Positions 31,782-41,060 of a stretch of 64,000 bases of DNA are shown here, piece by piece. The translations under genes were made by a program, and so were the position numbers. Within the stretch, counting starts at the first letter, position 1; each line of letters starts with the position of its first letter. The stretch is from positions 186,001-250,000 of the forward strand of contig NZ_JAINVF010000002.1 in assembly GCF_020400585.1 (NCBI RefSeq), in the 5' to 3' direction. The notes below the pieces were generated by a model. It saw nothing but the letters and a program-made list of their open reading frames with translations, was not told where the DNA came from and made no database searches. This stretch comes from Streptomyces sp. NK08204. GTDB lineage: Bacteria > Actinomycetota > Actinomycetes > Streptomycetales > Streptomycetaceae.

Positions 31782-34088
31782 TCACATGGGGGCGGCGGCC
31801 TCGTCGAGCGCCGCGAGTGCGGCGACGGCCTCGGCCTGGCGCGGGCTCTTCAGCGCGGCGAGGGCGTCGCGGGCGGCGAGCAGTGTCTCCCGGGCCTGCG
31901 GGTGCCCCATGGCACTGAGCACCTGGCCCAGGTCGAGCCGGGCCGGTCCGGCCCAGGCCGGCATCTGCGCGGCCTCGAAGGCGGTGAGGGCCTGCCGGAG
32001 CGACGGTTCGGCCTCGGTCCAGCGTTCCAGGGCCGCCAGGTCGTTGCCGATCTGCTGCCGGGCGACCGCGTGGTACAACGCGATCAGCTCGTCCGTCCGG
32101 CCCGGGATTCCCGCGCGGCAGATCCGCTCGCTGCGGCGGTGGATCTCCAGGGCTTCCGCCGCCAGGCCGGCCTGGCGGAGCAGGGTGCCGAGGGAGTTGA
32201 GGATCGTCAGCTCGGCCAGCCGGGCCTGCGGGGACTCCTGCGAGGCCAGGCAGCGGGCCGCCTCGTGCAGCCGGGACTGAGCCTCCTGCGCCCGGCCCAG
32301 CCGGTGGACCGCGCCCGCGCCGTAGCCGAGTGCCCAGCCTTCCTGAAGCCCGTCCCCGCAGTCGCGGGCCGCCACGAGCGCGGCGTCGGCGGCCGTCAGG
32401 GCGGCGTGGGGATCGGCGACGCAGAGGTTGTAGGCCCAGGCGAGGTAGTTGAGGTGGAGTGCCTCCTCCCGCCTGCTGTCCAGCGCGCGGGCGGAGTCGA
32501 CGGAGAGCTGGAACACCTCCACCCACTGCTCCCAGTGCTGGTTGAGGTCGGAGAACCAGTGCATCGCCTCCGCCGTGTCCAGGACCTGCCGGTGGCGGCC
32601 GGTGCCATGGGCCCGGCGCAGCGAGGCGAGCCACTGGGCGCGCTCGGCCTCCAGCCAGGCCCGCGCCTCCTCCCGGCCGGTGGGCGCCGTGTCCGGGTCC
32701 GGGTCGTCGTGCGAAGCGGTCCGGTCGTGGTCCACGTCGAAGTTCAGCGCGGCGGCGGTGGCCCGGCGCAGCATCCACTGTGCGGCCCGGTCGAGAGCGG
32801 CGTCGCGGCCGGCGGGGCCGTCCTCGGCCGCGACCTGCTCGGCCGCGTAGAGCCTGAGCAGGTCGTGGAAGCGGTAACGCTCGGTGGCGGCATCGCTCTG
32901 GAGCAGCCCGGCGTCGGTCAGTTCCTCGGCGCAGGCGACCGCCTCGTCGTAGGGCAGGCCGGCCAGGAGGGCGCCGGTCTCGGCGCTGAAGTCCGCTCCT
33001 GCGGCCAGCGAGGCACGGCGCAGAAACGTCCGGGACTCCTGGGGCAGTTGCCGGTACGAGAGCGCGAAGGCGGCACGCACCCGCAGGCTTCCGGCCTGGA
33101 GGCCGTCCAGCCGCCTGCCCTCGGCGGCGAGGCGGGTGACGAGTTTGCCCAGGCGTTCGTGGGGGCGGCTGAGGAGGCGCTGGCCGGCGATCCGGACGGC
33201 CAGCGGCAGGTGTCCGCACAGGTCGGCGAGGTCGCGTGCGGCCTGTGCCTCCGCCTGGACCCGTTCCGGGCCGATGATCCGGGTCAGGAGTTCGACCGCC
33301 TCCTCGCGCCGCAGCAGGGCCAGATCGCTGCGGTGGACGGATTCCAGACCCGCCAGGAGGTGCCGGCTGGTGACGATGGTCAGCGACGGGCCGGCGCCGG
33401 GCAGCAGGGGGCTGACCTGGGCCTCGTCGGCGGCGTTGTCCAGCAGCAGGAGCACACGCCGGTCGCCGACCAGGGATCGCCACAGGCCCGCCCGGTCGTC
33501 GGTGCCGGCCGGTATCGCGGCGTCGGCGACCCCCATCGCGCCCAGCAGCCGGGCGAGCGCGTCCCGCGGTGTGGTCGGCTCGGGGTCCATGCCGTGCAGG
33601 TCCAGGGCGAACTGCCCGTCCGGGAAGTGCGGGGCGAGGCGGTGCGCGGCGTGCACCGCGAACGCGGTCTTGCCCAGACCTGGCTGCCCGGCGACCACGG
33701 TGACCAGGGGCCGGCCCGGATCGGCGTCCTGCGCCAGGTCCAGCAGCCGGGCGAGGGCCGGGACGCGGGCGGTGAAGTCCTGGATGTCGCGTGGCAGGGC
33801 CAAGGTGACGGGGGCGGCCGGGCCGGTGGCCGTCCGTGGGCGCGGACGGCCCAGGGCGGCGGACTTCTCCAGGTCCGCCGCCTCGTCGTCGTCCAGTCCC
33901 AGTGCCTCGGCCAGAACCTGGACCGTACGGCGCTGTGGCCCCCGGGTGCGCCCGCGTTCCATGTCGGCCAGGGCCCGGATGCTCACCCCGGCCGCGTGCG
34001 AGAGAGCCTCCTGGCTCAGTCCGGCACGTGCCCGCAGGTGGCGCAGCCGCTGTCCGAAGTCGCCCGTGAGAGGCGTGCCAGCGCGCAC
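31782..34088 (-). CDS. XRE / NB-ARC / TPR transcriptional regulator
   Basis: The gene encodes 768 aa. The HTH is at about residues 7-65 (LRARAGLSQEALSHAAGVSI, ALADMERGRTRGP). The NB-ARC ATPase has a P-loop GQPGLGKT near 133-140, Walker B RRVLLLLDNAADE, and the GLPLAV-like segment GHLPLAVRIAGQRLL. The C-terminal half is helical TPR repeats. These STAND ATPases act as signal-gated switches, often controlling secondary metabolism. The GTG at 34088 with a GGGGGA site eight bases upstream opens just before the HTH; the open frame to 34340 lacks support. The target is unknown; the divergent DUF4232 gene is a candidate. Confidence 0.88.
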   Translation of the reverse strand: MRAGTPLTGDFGQRLRHLRARAGLSQEALSHAAGVSIRALADMERGRTRGPQRRTVQVLAEALGLDDDEAADLEKSAALGRPRPRTATGPAAPVTLALPRDIQDFTARVPALARLLDLAQDADPGRPLVTVVAGQPGLGKTAFAVHAAHRLAPHFPDGQFALDLHGMDPEPTTPRDALARLLGAMGVADAAIPAGTDDRAGLWRSLVGDRRVLLLLDNAADEAQVSPLLPGAGPSLTIVTSRHLLAGLESVHRSDLALLRREEAVELLTRIIGPERVQAEAQAARDLADLCGHLPLAVRIAGQRLLSRPHERLGKLVTRLAAEGRRLDGLQAGSLRVRAAFALSYRQLPQESRTFLRRASLAAGADFSAETGALLAGLPYDEAVACAEELTDAGLLQSDAATERYRFHDLLRLYAAEQVAAEDGPAGRDAALDRAAQWMLRRATAAALNFDVDHDRTASHDDPDPDTAPTGREEARAWLEAERAQWLASLRRAHGTGRHRQVLDTAEAMHWFSDLNQHWEQWVEVFQLSVDSARALDSRREEALHLNYLAWAYNLCVADPHAALTAADAALVAARDCGDGLQEGWALGYGAGAVHRLGRAQEAQSRLHEAARCLASQESPQARLAELTILNSLGTLLRQAGLAAEALEIHRRSERICRAGIPGRTDELIALYHAVARQQIGNDLAALERWTEAEPSLRQALTAFEAAQMPAWAGPARLDLGQVLSAMGHPQARETLLAARDALAALKSPRQAEAVAALAALDEAAAPM

Positions 34089-34467
34089 CGTCGATGTCCC
34101 CCGATCGTTCGGCTCGTCCGGATGAGAGCCTCCGGCAGAAGTATGGCGAAGGGCATTTCTGCCGGGAGAACCGCCTGGGACGCGGAGACCGGAGGTGATC
34201 AAATCGAGGCATGCGCGGGCCGCCCCGGGCACACGAGGTCCGGGCAACGAAGCCTCAGCGGACGGATCCGTCAGGGGACGGACGCCGTGCGGCCCGGGAG
34301 CGGCACAGACCACCCGCTGCCGAACGACCACGGCATGCACGTGTCGTGTGCACCCACTGTCCGGCTACCGGCCGGGGCCAGGGCGACTGAGCACCGCGGA
34401 ACACCAGCAGAACGATTTCGGCCGACGGCACCGAGCCGCGGCCCCTACCACTCACGGGGGACTCTCC
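34089..34467. other. Divergent intergenic region, nothing recognised
   Basis: These 379 bases lie between the NB-ARC regulator and the DUF4232 lipoprotein and must hold both promoters. No repeat or operator was recognised. Confidence 0.4.
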
Positions 34468-35202
34468 ATGAACACGCTTCGTCACCGCTCCGCCCTGCTC
34501 GCTGTCGCGGGCGCGGCCCTCGTCCTGTCCCTCACCGCCTGCCAGAGCGATGCGGACACCAAATCGGCGCCCGCGGGCACTTCGGCGAGCGCGCAAGCGC
34601 AGGACGGCAAGGGCACCGGCACGTCCGACCCGGCAGGTTCGACCGACTCGGCGGGCTCGACGGGCTCGAGCACCTCGACGGGACCGAACAACTCGACGGG
34701 CTCGAAGGGCTCGAAGGGCTCCACCGCCGCCGGCGGCTCCGCGGGGACGACCGGCTCGTCCGGCGAGCAGGTGACCGCCTCAACCCCGGTCTGCGCCGCG
34801 CGGGACGTCACCGTCACCGCCGCCACGCAGGACGGTCCGCCCTACACCCACCTCGTCCTCACGGCGAAGAACACCTCCGGGCACTCCTGCCGGCTGACGG
34901 GCTTTCCGCACATCCAGTTCCTGGAGAGCCACAAGCAGGACGTTCCGGCCGTAGCCAAGAGCAAGCCGGCCTCGCCGGTCGTGCTCACGGCGGGGGCCCC
35001 GGCCTACGCGCTGGTCAAGCTGTCGGACGGCGGGGTCGACGAGGACAATGAGCCCGTGTCGGCGTTCTCCGTGATGCTCGAGGGCGACTCGACGGTCATC
35101 GCCGTCACCGCACCCGGCAGCGGCGGCATCGCCGTCGACCCGGCGAAGGCGCTCACCGGTTACTGGACCCCCGAGCTCCGCAACGGCGCGGACGACTTCT
35201 GA
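34468..35202 (+). CDS. DUF4232 lipoprotein
   Basis: The gene encodes 244 aa. The signal peptide ends in the lipobox LTAC (Cys25). A low-complexity Ser/Thr/Gly/Asp linker occupies about residues 35-105 and would span the cell wall. The C-terminal DUF4232 domain (about 110-244) has the conserved pair of cysteines in VCAARDV and HSCRLTGFPHIQF. The function is unknown. The ATG at 34468 has a GGGGGA site; the longer frame upstream is rejected because the lipoprotein signal begins here. Confidence 0.9.
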   Translation: MNTLRHRSALLAVAGAALVLSLTACQSDADTKSAPAGTSASAQAQDGKGTGTSDPAGSTDSAGSTGSSTSTGPNNSTGSKGSKGSTAAGGSAGTTGSSGEQVTASTPVCAARDVTVTAATQDGPPYTHLVLTAKNTSGHSCRLTGFPHIQFLESHKQDVPAVAKSKPASPVVLTAGAPAYALVKLSDGGVDEDNEPVSAFSVMLEGDSTVIAVTAPGSGGIAVDPAKALTGYWTPELRNGADDF

Positions 35203-35310
35203 GACCCGCTGCGGGGCATGACGGGCCCGAACGGCAACGGCAACGGCACCGCGAGGCTCGTTCGGCGCTCCCTGGCACCTGCTGTCTCTGAGCACCCTGA
35301 GTGACGGCTT

Positions 35311-35321
35311 TGGTCCGACCA
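35311..35321. promoter_or_regulatory. LldR-type operator upstream of lldR
   Basis: TGGTCCGACCA is a palindrome around a central C. Its complement TGGTCGGACCA shares the nine-base core GGTCGGACC with both sites upstream of lutA. It lies 57 bases ahead of the lldR start, indicating autoregulation. Confidence 0.8.
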
Positions 35322-35378
35322 CAAGCGATGTGTGACATAGTCGTTGCAGGGGCCTTCGATCAGGGAGGGAAGTGCGTC

Positions 35379-36122
35379 ATGTCCGTCGAGTGGGAGCCGG
35401 TCCGGCAGTCCCGCACCCACGAACTCGTGCTGGAGAGCATCGAGGCGCGGGTGCTGGCCGGTGAGCTCAAGGCCGGTGACAGGTTGCCGCCCGAGCGGGA
35501 GCTGGCGCCCGTGCTGGGGGTGAGTCGCTCCGCTCTGCGTGAGGCGCTGCGTGTGCTCGAGACGATCGGCGTGCTGGTCGCCCAGTCCGGTCGAGGACCG
35601 GACGCCGGGGCGCGGATCGTGCGGCATCCCGACGACGCGCTCGGGCGGCTGCTGCGCCTGCACTTCGCCCTGGGCAGTTACAGCCTGGAGGACGTGCTGG
35701 AGGCGCGGGTCACGCTGGAGCGTTCCAGCTTCCAGGCCGCCGCCGACCATGCCTCGGCGGAGGAGCTCGAGGAGGCGGAGACGCTCCTGTGGAGGATGCG
35801 GGCGCCCGGTGTGGACGTCGCGGAGTTCAACGACCTCGACACCAGGTTCCATGTCCTGATCGCCCGGAGCTCCGGCAACCAGCTGACCTCCACCCTCACC
35901 TCGGCCGTACGCGAGTCCGTGCGCCCGCTGATCCTGCGCGCCCTGGAGGCGGTCGAGGACTGGCCGGCCGCGGCGGGTTGCCTGAACGACGAACACGCGG
36001 AACTCCTGCGTCTGGTACGGGTCGGGGAGGGCGCGGCGGCGGCGGATCTGGTCGAGAAGCACATCCGCGGCTTCCACGGCACGCTGGTCGACGACAAGAA
36101 GCCGGAGCCCGGCGGTCAGTAG
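35379..36122 (+). CDS. lldR: GntR/FadR-family regulator, probable lactate regulator LldR
   Basis: The gene encodes 247 aa. The N-terminal winged HTH (about residues 15-80) carries the GntR signature GDRLPPERELAPVLGVSRSA and SALREALRVLE. The FCD effector domain follows (EARVTLERSSFQAAA, FNDLDTRFHVLIARSSGN, HIRGFHG with metal/ligand His). The start at 35379 has a GGGAGGGA site. It is convergent with the lactate permease gene and shares a palindromic operator with the divergent lldP-lutABC promoter. The combination supports repression relieved by lactate. Confidence 0.9.
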   Translation: MSVEWEPVRQSRTHELVLESIEARVLAGELKAGDRLPPERELAPVLGVSRSALREALRVLETIGVLVAQSGRGPDAGARIVRHPDDALGRLLRLHFALGSYSLEDVLEARVTLERSSFQAAADHASAEELEEAETLLWRMRAPGVDVAEFNDLDTRFHVLIARSSGNQLTSTLTSAVRESVRPLILRALEAVEDWPAAAGCLNDEHAELLRLVRVGEGAAAADLVEKHIRGFHGTLVDDKKPEPGGQ

Positions 36123-36152
36123 CACGGTGGTGCAGGGCGGCGGCAGATGTGT

Positions 36153-36186
36153 GTGGGGGACCGGGGCGAGCAGCCCGGTCCCCCAC
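36153..36186. terminator. Bidirectional terminator between lldR and lldP
   Basis: GTGGGGGACCGGG (36153-36165) and CCCGGTCCCCCAC (36174-36186) form a perfect 13-bp stem with an eight-base loop between the two convergent genes. Confidence 0.85.
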
Positions 36187-36195
36187 ATGCGTCGG

Positions 36196-36238
36196 GGTGC
36201 TGTTACGGCGGCGACGTGTGGCGTGGTGCTGTTACGGC
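36196..36238. repeat. Direct repeat of the lldP stop region
   Basis: GGTGCTGTTACGGC is present at 36196-36209 and 36225-36238, the second copy covering the lldP stop codon. It looks like a small duplication; no function is apparent. Confidence 0.5.
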
Positions 36239-37905
36239 AGCATCCAGGACAGGGCCGGCAACGACTGCAGGTAGACCAGCAGCCCCAGAACCGCCAGCAT
36301 CGCGATGCTGTAGGCGACGACCTTGCGCAGCAGGATCCGTTCCGAGCCCGGCTGTCCCACCGCGGTCGCCGCGATGGTGAGGTTCTGCGGGCTGACCAGC
36401 TTGCCGACCACGCCGCCGGAGGTGTTCGCGGCCACCAGCAGGGTCGGGTCGATGCCCGCGCTCTTGCCCGCAGTCTGCTGGAGGGTGGCGAACAGGGCGT
36501 TCGCGGAGGTGTCGGAGCCGGTGACGGCGGTGCCGAGCCAGCCGAGGGCGGGCGAGAGCAGGGCGAAGATTCCGCCGACCGTGGCGAGCCAGGCGCCGAT
36601 GGCGACGGTCTGGCCGGACTGGTTCATGACGTAGCCCAGTGCCAGCACGGTGGCGACCGTGGCTATGGCCGTGCGCATGTTCTTGAGCGTGCGGCCCGCG
36701 GCGAGCAGACCGGTACGGGCGGACATCGGGAACCGGTCGCGGTCGCTCGCGAGGCTGTAGACGAGGATCACCAGGAGGCCGGAGGCGATCAGCAGGGTGC
36801 CGGGGTTGCCGAGGACCTCCAGCTTGTAGATCGCGCTGCCGGCCGGGGAGCCGTCGCCGGCGAGCAGCCTGCCGTACAGTCCGGGCCACTTCAGCTCGAT
36901 CCTGACTCTGCCGAGGAGTTCGGGGACGTCGAGCCCGCCGGTCTTGAGCTTGGCCAGTCCGAAGACCGTGATCACCAGGAGGTACGGCAGTACGGCCAGG
37001 GTGACCCGGCTCGGGGTCAGCGGTTCGGCCTCGACCTGGGAGCGCTGGTCGTCCGGGGTCTTCGGCGCCCAGAACCGCAGCATGGTCACCGCGGCGGCGA
37101 AGCCGGCCAGCGAGGAGACCACGTCGGTGAGCTCGTACGCGAAGTGGGAGGCGCACCAGAACTGGGTCGCGGCGAAGACGAATCCGGTGACCAGGGCGAT
37201 GGGCCACAGCTGCCGGAAGCCGCGCACCCCGTCGACGAGGAAGAGCAGCAGCATCGGGACGAAGAGGGCGAGCAGCGGGGTCTGCCGGCCGACGACGGCG
37301 GCGATGTCCTCGGGGGCGATGCCGGTGAGGTTGCCGGCTGTGGTGATGGGGATGGCCATGGCGCCGAAGGCGACCGGTGCCGTGTTGGCGACGAGGACGG
37401 TCACGGCCGCCTTGAGTCTCGGCAGGCCGATCGCCATCAGCATGGCGGCGGTGATGGCGACGGGCGCGCCGAAGCCGGCCAGTGCCTCGAGGAGGCCGCC
37501 GAAGCAGAAGGCGATGAGCATCGCCTGGACGCGCAGGTCGCCACGGCCGACGGTGCTGAAGGAGCGGCGCAGGTCCTCGAACCGGTTGCTGACGACGGTG
37601 AGTTCGTAGAACCAGATGGCGGCGACGACGATCAGCATCACCGGGAACAGGCCGAAGACCATGCCCTGGGTGGCGGACAGGAGACCGAGCCCGACCGGCA
37701 TCCCGTACCCCAGCACCGCGATCGCCAACGCGGTGACCAGGGCCCCGAGGGCTGACTGAAGTGCCGGGCGCCTGGCCGCCATCAGCAGCAGGAAGAAGAC
37801 CGCGAGGGGCACAAGACCGAGCAGGGCGGTGGCGGTGAGACTGCCCCCGACGGCGGTCACATCAGGGGTGTAGGCCGCGAGGACGGCCGGGTGCGCTGTG
37901 ATCAC
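36232..37905 (-). CDS. lldP: L-lactate permease (LctP family)
   Basis: The gene encodes 557 aa with 12 or more membrane helices. LctP-family hallmarks include FCFGGLLEALAGFGAPVAIT, LGWLGTAVTGSDTSANALF and SGGVVGKLVSPQNLTIAA (read as separate segments). It imports lactate with protons. The start is the GTG at 37905, preceded by AGGAGGAGCAC; the longer open frame upstream overlaps the divergent lutA promoter. It is divergent from lutABC with 199 bp between starts, and this gap holds two LldR-type operators. Confidence 0.93.
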   Translation of the reverse strand: MITAHPAVLAAYTPDVTAVGGSLTATALLGLVPLAVFFLLLMAARRPALQSALGALVTALAIAVLGYGMPVGLGLLSATQGMVFGLFPVMLIVVAAIWFYELTVVSNRFEDLRRSFSTVGRGDLRVQAMLIAFCFGGLLEALAGFGAPVAITAAMLMAIGLPRLKAAVTVLVANTAPVAFGAMAIPITTAGNLTGIAPEDIAAVVGRQTPLLALFVPMLLLFLVDGVRGFRQLWPIALVTGFVFAATQFWCASHFAYELTDVVSSLAGFAAAVTMLRFWAPKTPDDQRSQVEAEPLTPSRVTLAVLPYLLVITVFGLAKLKTGGLDVPELLGRVRIELKWPGLYGRLLAGDGSPAGSAIYKLEVLGNPGTLLIASGLLVILVYSLASDRDRFPMSARTGLLAAGRTLKNMRTAIATVATVLALGYVMNQSGQTVAIGAWLATVGGIFALLSPALGWLGTAVTGSDTSANALFATLQQTAGKSAGIDPTLLVAANTSGGVVGKLVSPQNLTIAATAVGQPGSERILLRKVVAYSIAMLAVLGLLVYLQSLPALSWMLP

Positions 37906-38034
37906 GTACGTGCTCCTCCTTGAGTACGGGCGCTGCGGTGGCGTCGCCGTCGGTGTCCCGTCCCGGCGGGCGTGCGCCCTTGGTGCTGCCGAAGCGGCCA
38001 TCAGTAGGACACCAATGACCTCCCATGTCAATAA

Positions 38035-38087
38035 GGTCGGACCGAACTGTGGTGCAGGTAAGGGTCTGTGCCTACTATGGTCGGACC
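38035..38087. promoter_or_regulatory. Two LldR-type operators and lutA promoter
   Basis: GGTCGGACC is found at 38035-38043 and 38079-38087, each followed by GAACT; the copies are 44 bp apart. The second directly follows a TACTAT -10-like hexamer at 38073-38078 and ends 17 bp before the lutA start, so binding there should block lutABC. The first is placed to affect both directions. Confidence 0.8.
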
Positions 38088-38104
38088 GAACTAGGGAGGC
38101 TCCC

Positions 38105-38878
38105 GTGCGCATAGGACTCTTCGCCACCTGTCTGGGGGACACACTGTTCCCCGACGCGGTGAAGGCGACCGCGGTGCTGCTCACCCGGCTGGGCCACGAC
38201 GTGGTGTTTCCGCCGGAGCAGACCTGTTGCGGTCAGATGCACATCAACACCGGCTACCAGCGCGAACCGGTCCCGTTGGTGCGGGGCTTCGCCGAGCAGT
38301 TCGGTGACCCGTCGATCGAGGCGGTGGTCATGCCGTCCGGCTCCTGCGTGGGCTCGGTCCGCCACCAGCACGAGATCGTGGCCGAGCGGTACGGGGACGC
38401 GGCACTGCGCGACGGGGTCGCCACCGTCAAGGCCAAGACCTACGAGCTGTCGGAACTCCTCGTCGACGTACTCGGCATGACCGATGTCGGCGCCTGGTTC
38501 CCGCACCGGGTGACCTACCACCCGACCTGCCATTCGCTGCGGATGCTGCGGGTGGGGGACAAGCCGCTGACGCTGCTGCGCGCGGTCGACGGCATCGACC
38601 TGGTGGAGCTGCCGGAGGCGGACGCCTGCTGCGGGTTCGGCGGCACCTTCGCGGTCAAGAACGCCGACACCTCCGCCGCCATGCTCCAGGACAAGATGCA
38701 CAACGTGCTGTCCACCGGCGCGGACGTGTGCACGGCCGGCGACTCCTCCTGCCTGATGCAGATCGGCGGAGGCCTGTCCCGCATCCAGGCCGGGACCCGC
38801 ACCCTGCACCTCGCGCAGATCCTCGCCTCCACCCGCACCTCGCCCTGCGTCCTGCCGGAGCCGGAGGCCGCCCGATGA
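38105..38878 (+). CDS. lutA: Lactate utilization protein A (Fe-S, CCG domains)
   Basis: The gene encodes 257 aa. Two cysteine-rich CCG motifs are visible: CCGQMHINTGY near residue 41 and CCGFGGTFAVK near 176, as in GlpC/LutA/heterodisulfide reductase-like subunits. LutABC oxidises L-lactate to pyruvate independently of LldD. The GTG at 38105 follows a GGGAGG site; an in-frame extension upstream runs through the operators and is rejected. Its stop overlaps the lutB start (ATGA). Confidence 0.93.
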   Translation: MRIGLFATCLGDTLFPDAVKATAVLLTRLGHDVVFPPEQTCCGQMHINTGYQREPVPLVRGFAEQFGDPSIEAVVMPSGSCVGSVRHQHEIVAERYGDAALRDGVATVKAKTYELSELLVDVLGMTDVGAWFPHRVTYHPTCHSLRMLRVGDKPLTLLRAVDGIDLVELPEADACCGFGGTFAVKNADTSAAMLQDKMHNVLSTGADVCTAGDSSCLMQIGGGLSRIQAGTRTLHLAQILASTRTSPCVLPEPEAAR

Positions 38879-40428
38879 GCAGCACCTTTCTCGGCATGCC
38901 CGCCCCGCCGCCCCGCTCCCCGTACGGGACCGGCAATCTGCGCGGGGACCGGAAGTTCCCGAAGGCGGCCCACGACGAACTGCGCAACGAGCAGTTGCGC
39001 GGCAACCTCCGCAAGGCCACCCACTCCATCCGCGCCAAGCGGCTCGCCGTCACCGGCGAACTGCCCGACTGGGAGCGGCTGCGCGAAGCCGGCGCGGCGA
39101 TCAAGACGGACACCATGAACCGGCTGCCCGAGCTGCTCGAACAGCTGGAGCGGAAGGTCACCGAGCACGGCGGCACCGTCCACTGGGCGCGCGACGGCGT
39201 CGAGGCCAACGAGATCGTCACCCGCCTGGTCAAGGAGACCGGCAGCGACGAGGTCATCAAGGTCAAGTCGATGGCCACCCAGGAGATCGGCCTCAACGAG
39301 CACCTTGCGACCCAGGGCATCACCGCGTACGAGACGGACCTCGCCGAGCTGATCGTGCAGCTCGCGGACGACAAGCCGTCGCACATCCTGGTCCCGGCGA
39401 TCCACCGCAACCGCCACGAGATCAGGGACATCTTCCGTGCGGCCATCCCGGGCGTCGACTCCGACCTCGACTCCGTACCGGCCCATCTGGCCGCCGCGGC
39501 CCGGTCGTATCTGCGGGAGAAGTTCATGACGGTACGGGTGGCCGTCTCCGGCGCCAACTTCGGCATCGCCGAGACCGGCACCCTCTCCGTGGTCGAGTCC
39601 GAGGGCAACGGCCGCATGTGCCTGACCCTGCCCGACACCCTGATCACCGTCATGGGCATCGAGAAGGTGCTGCCGCGCTACCAGGACCTGGAAGTCTTCC
39701 TGCAACTGCTGCCACGCTCCTCGACCGGCGAGCGGATGAACCCGTACACCTCGATGTGGACCGGTGTGACCCCGGGCGACGGCCCGCAGGCGTTCCACCT
39801 GGTACTCCTCGACAACGGGCGTACCGCGGCGCTCGCCGACCGGATCGGGCGCGAGGCGCTCAGCTGCATCCGCTGCTCCGCCTGCCTCAACGTCTGTCCG
39901 GTGTACGAGCGGGCCGGCGGCTACGCCTACGGATCGACGTACCCCGGACCCATCGGCGCGGTGCTCACCCCGCAGCTCGCCGGAATGCACGCCGCGAAGG
40001 ACGACCCGAACAGCTCGCTGCCGTACGCCTCCAGTCTGTGCGGCGCCTGCTTCGACGCCTGCCCGGTGAAGATCGACATCCCGTCGCTCCTGGTGGAGCT
40101 GCGGCACCAGCACACGGAGCAGTCCGGCACCACGGCGGAGAAGCTGGCGATGAAGGCCGCGGCGACGGTCATGAAGCGGCCCCGGCTGTTCACCGCCGCA
40201 CAGAAGGCCGCCGGGCCCGGCGGCCGGCTGGTGGCCGGACGGGACCGGAAGATCTCGCGTCTGCCGGCACCGTTCGACGGCTGGACCGACAGCCGGGACG
40301 TCCCGGCCCCGCCCAGGCAGACCTTCCGCTCCTGGCTGGCGTCCGCGGAGGGACAGGCCACCCTGCGGGCCGCCGCCGCAGAGGGTGCCGACTCCGGGAG
40401 CGACCCTCGTGAGGAGGAGAACCAGTGA
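38875..40428 (+). CDS. lutB: Lactate utilization protein B (LUD domain plus ferredoxin domain)
   Basis: The gene encodes 517 aa. An N-terminal LUD domain (about 70-300) includes VKSMATQEIGLNEHLATQGI and SGANFGIAETGTLSVVESEG. The 4Fe-4S ferredoxin domain follows with CIRCSACLNVCPVY and CGACFDACPVKIDIP, binding two clusters. It is the electron-transfer core of the LutABC complex. The start overlaps the lutA stop and the end overlaps the lutC GTG. Confidence 0.94.
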   Translation: MSSTFLGMPAPPPRSPYGTGNLRGDRKFPKAAHDELRNEQLRGNLRKATHSIRAKRLAVTGELPDWERLREAGAAIKTDTMNRLPELLEQLERKVTEHGGTVHWARDGVEANEIVTRLVKETGSDEVIKVKSMATQEIGLNEHLATQGITAYETDLAELIVQLADDKPSHILVPAIHRNRHEIRDIFRAAIPGVDSDLDSVPAHLAAAARSYLREKFMTVRVAVSGANFGIAETGTLSVVESEGNGRMCLTLPDTLITVMGIEKVLPRYQDLEVFLQLLPRSSTGERMNPYTSMWTGVTPGDGPQAFHLVLLDNGRTAALADRIGREALSCIRCSACLNVCPVYERAGGYAYGSTYPGPIGAVLTPQLAGMHAAKDDPNSSLPYASSLCGACFDACPVKIDIPSLLVELRHQHTEQSGTTAEKLAMKAAATVMKRPRLFTAAQKAAGPGGRLVAGRDRKISRLPAPFDGWTDSRDVPAPPRQTFRSWLASAEGQATLRAAAAEGADSGSDPREEENQ

Positions 40429-41060
40429 CCGCTACCGCACGTGAGACGGTGCTCGGACGTGTCCGGGACGCCCTCGTCCTCTCCGGCCCAGCGCAGGTGA
40501 CGGTCCCGCGCGAGTACCGCACCGGCCGTGTTCTGCCCGACGACGAACGGCGGGCCCTGTTCGTGGACCGCCTGGCCGACTACCAGGCGCATGTGCACAC
40601 CTGCACCGCCGACCGGACCCCGGCCGTGATCGCCGAGGTGCTGCGCGAGCACGGGGCGCGCAGGATCGGTGCGCCCGCCGACCTCGACGCGTCCTGGCTC
40701 GCCGCCTACGACGGCCGGATCCAGTGGGACCGCGCGGACATCCCGGCTCACCGGCTCGGTGAGCTGGACGGGGTGGTGACCGCGTCCACGGTCAGCTGCG
40801 CGGAGACCGGCACCATTTTCCTGGACGGCTCCCGCGGGCAGGGCCGGCGCGCGCTGTCTCTCGTCCCCGATCTGCACGTCTGCGTCGTCGACCTGTCGTC
40901 GGTGGTGGCCGGTGTGCCGGAGGCGCTCGCCCGGCTCGTGCCGGAGCGCCCGACGACGCTGATCAGCGGCCCCTCGGCCACGTCCGACATCGAGCTGGAG
41001 CGCGTCGAGGGAGTGCACGGACCGCGCACCCTGGTGGTGGTGGTGCGCACCGACGCGTGA
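40425..41060 (+). CDS. lutC: Lactate utilization protein C (LUD domain)
   Basis: The gene encodes 211 aa. LUD-domain features are VTASTVSCAETGTIFLDGSR and GPSATSDIELERVEGVHGP, the latter a highly conserved closing motif. It completes the LutABC lactate oxidase. The GTG start overlaps the lutB stop (GTGA) and has a GAGGAGGAGAA site. A stem-loop follows the gene. Confidence 0.94.
   Translation: MTATARETVLGRVRDALVLSGPAQVTVPREYRTGRVLPDDERRALFVDRLADYQAHVHTCTADRTPAVIAEVLREHGARRIGAPADLDASWLAAYDGRIQWDRADIPAHRLGELDGVVTASTVSCAETGTIFLDGSRGQGRRALSLVPDLHVCVVDLSSVVAGVPEALARLVPERPTTLISGPSATSDIELERVEGVHGPRTLVVVVRTDA

Noticed and set aside
31027..34212. A 1061-codon minus-strand open frame running from the tspO-like gene through the NB-ARC regulator.
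   Set aside because: Only the last 168 codons encode TspO. The rest is Arg/Pro/Gly-rich and antiframe to a gene with clear HTH, P-loop and TPR segments; it is open only because of high GC.
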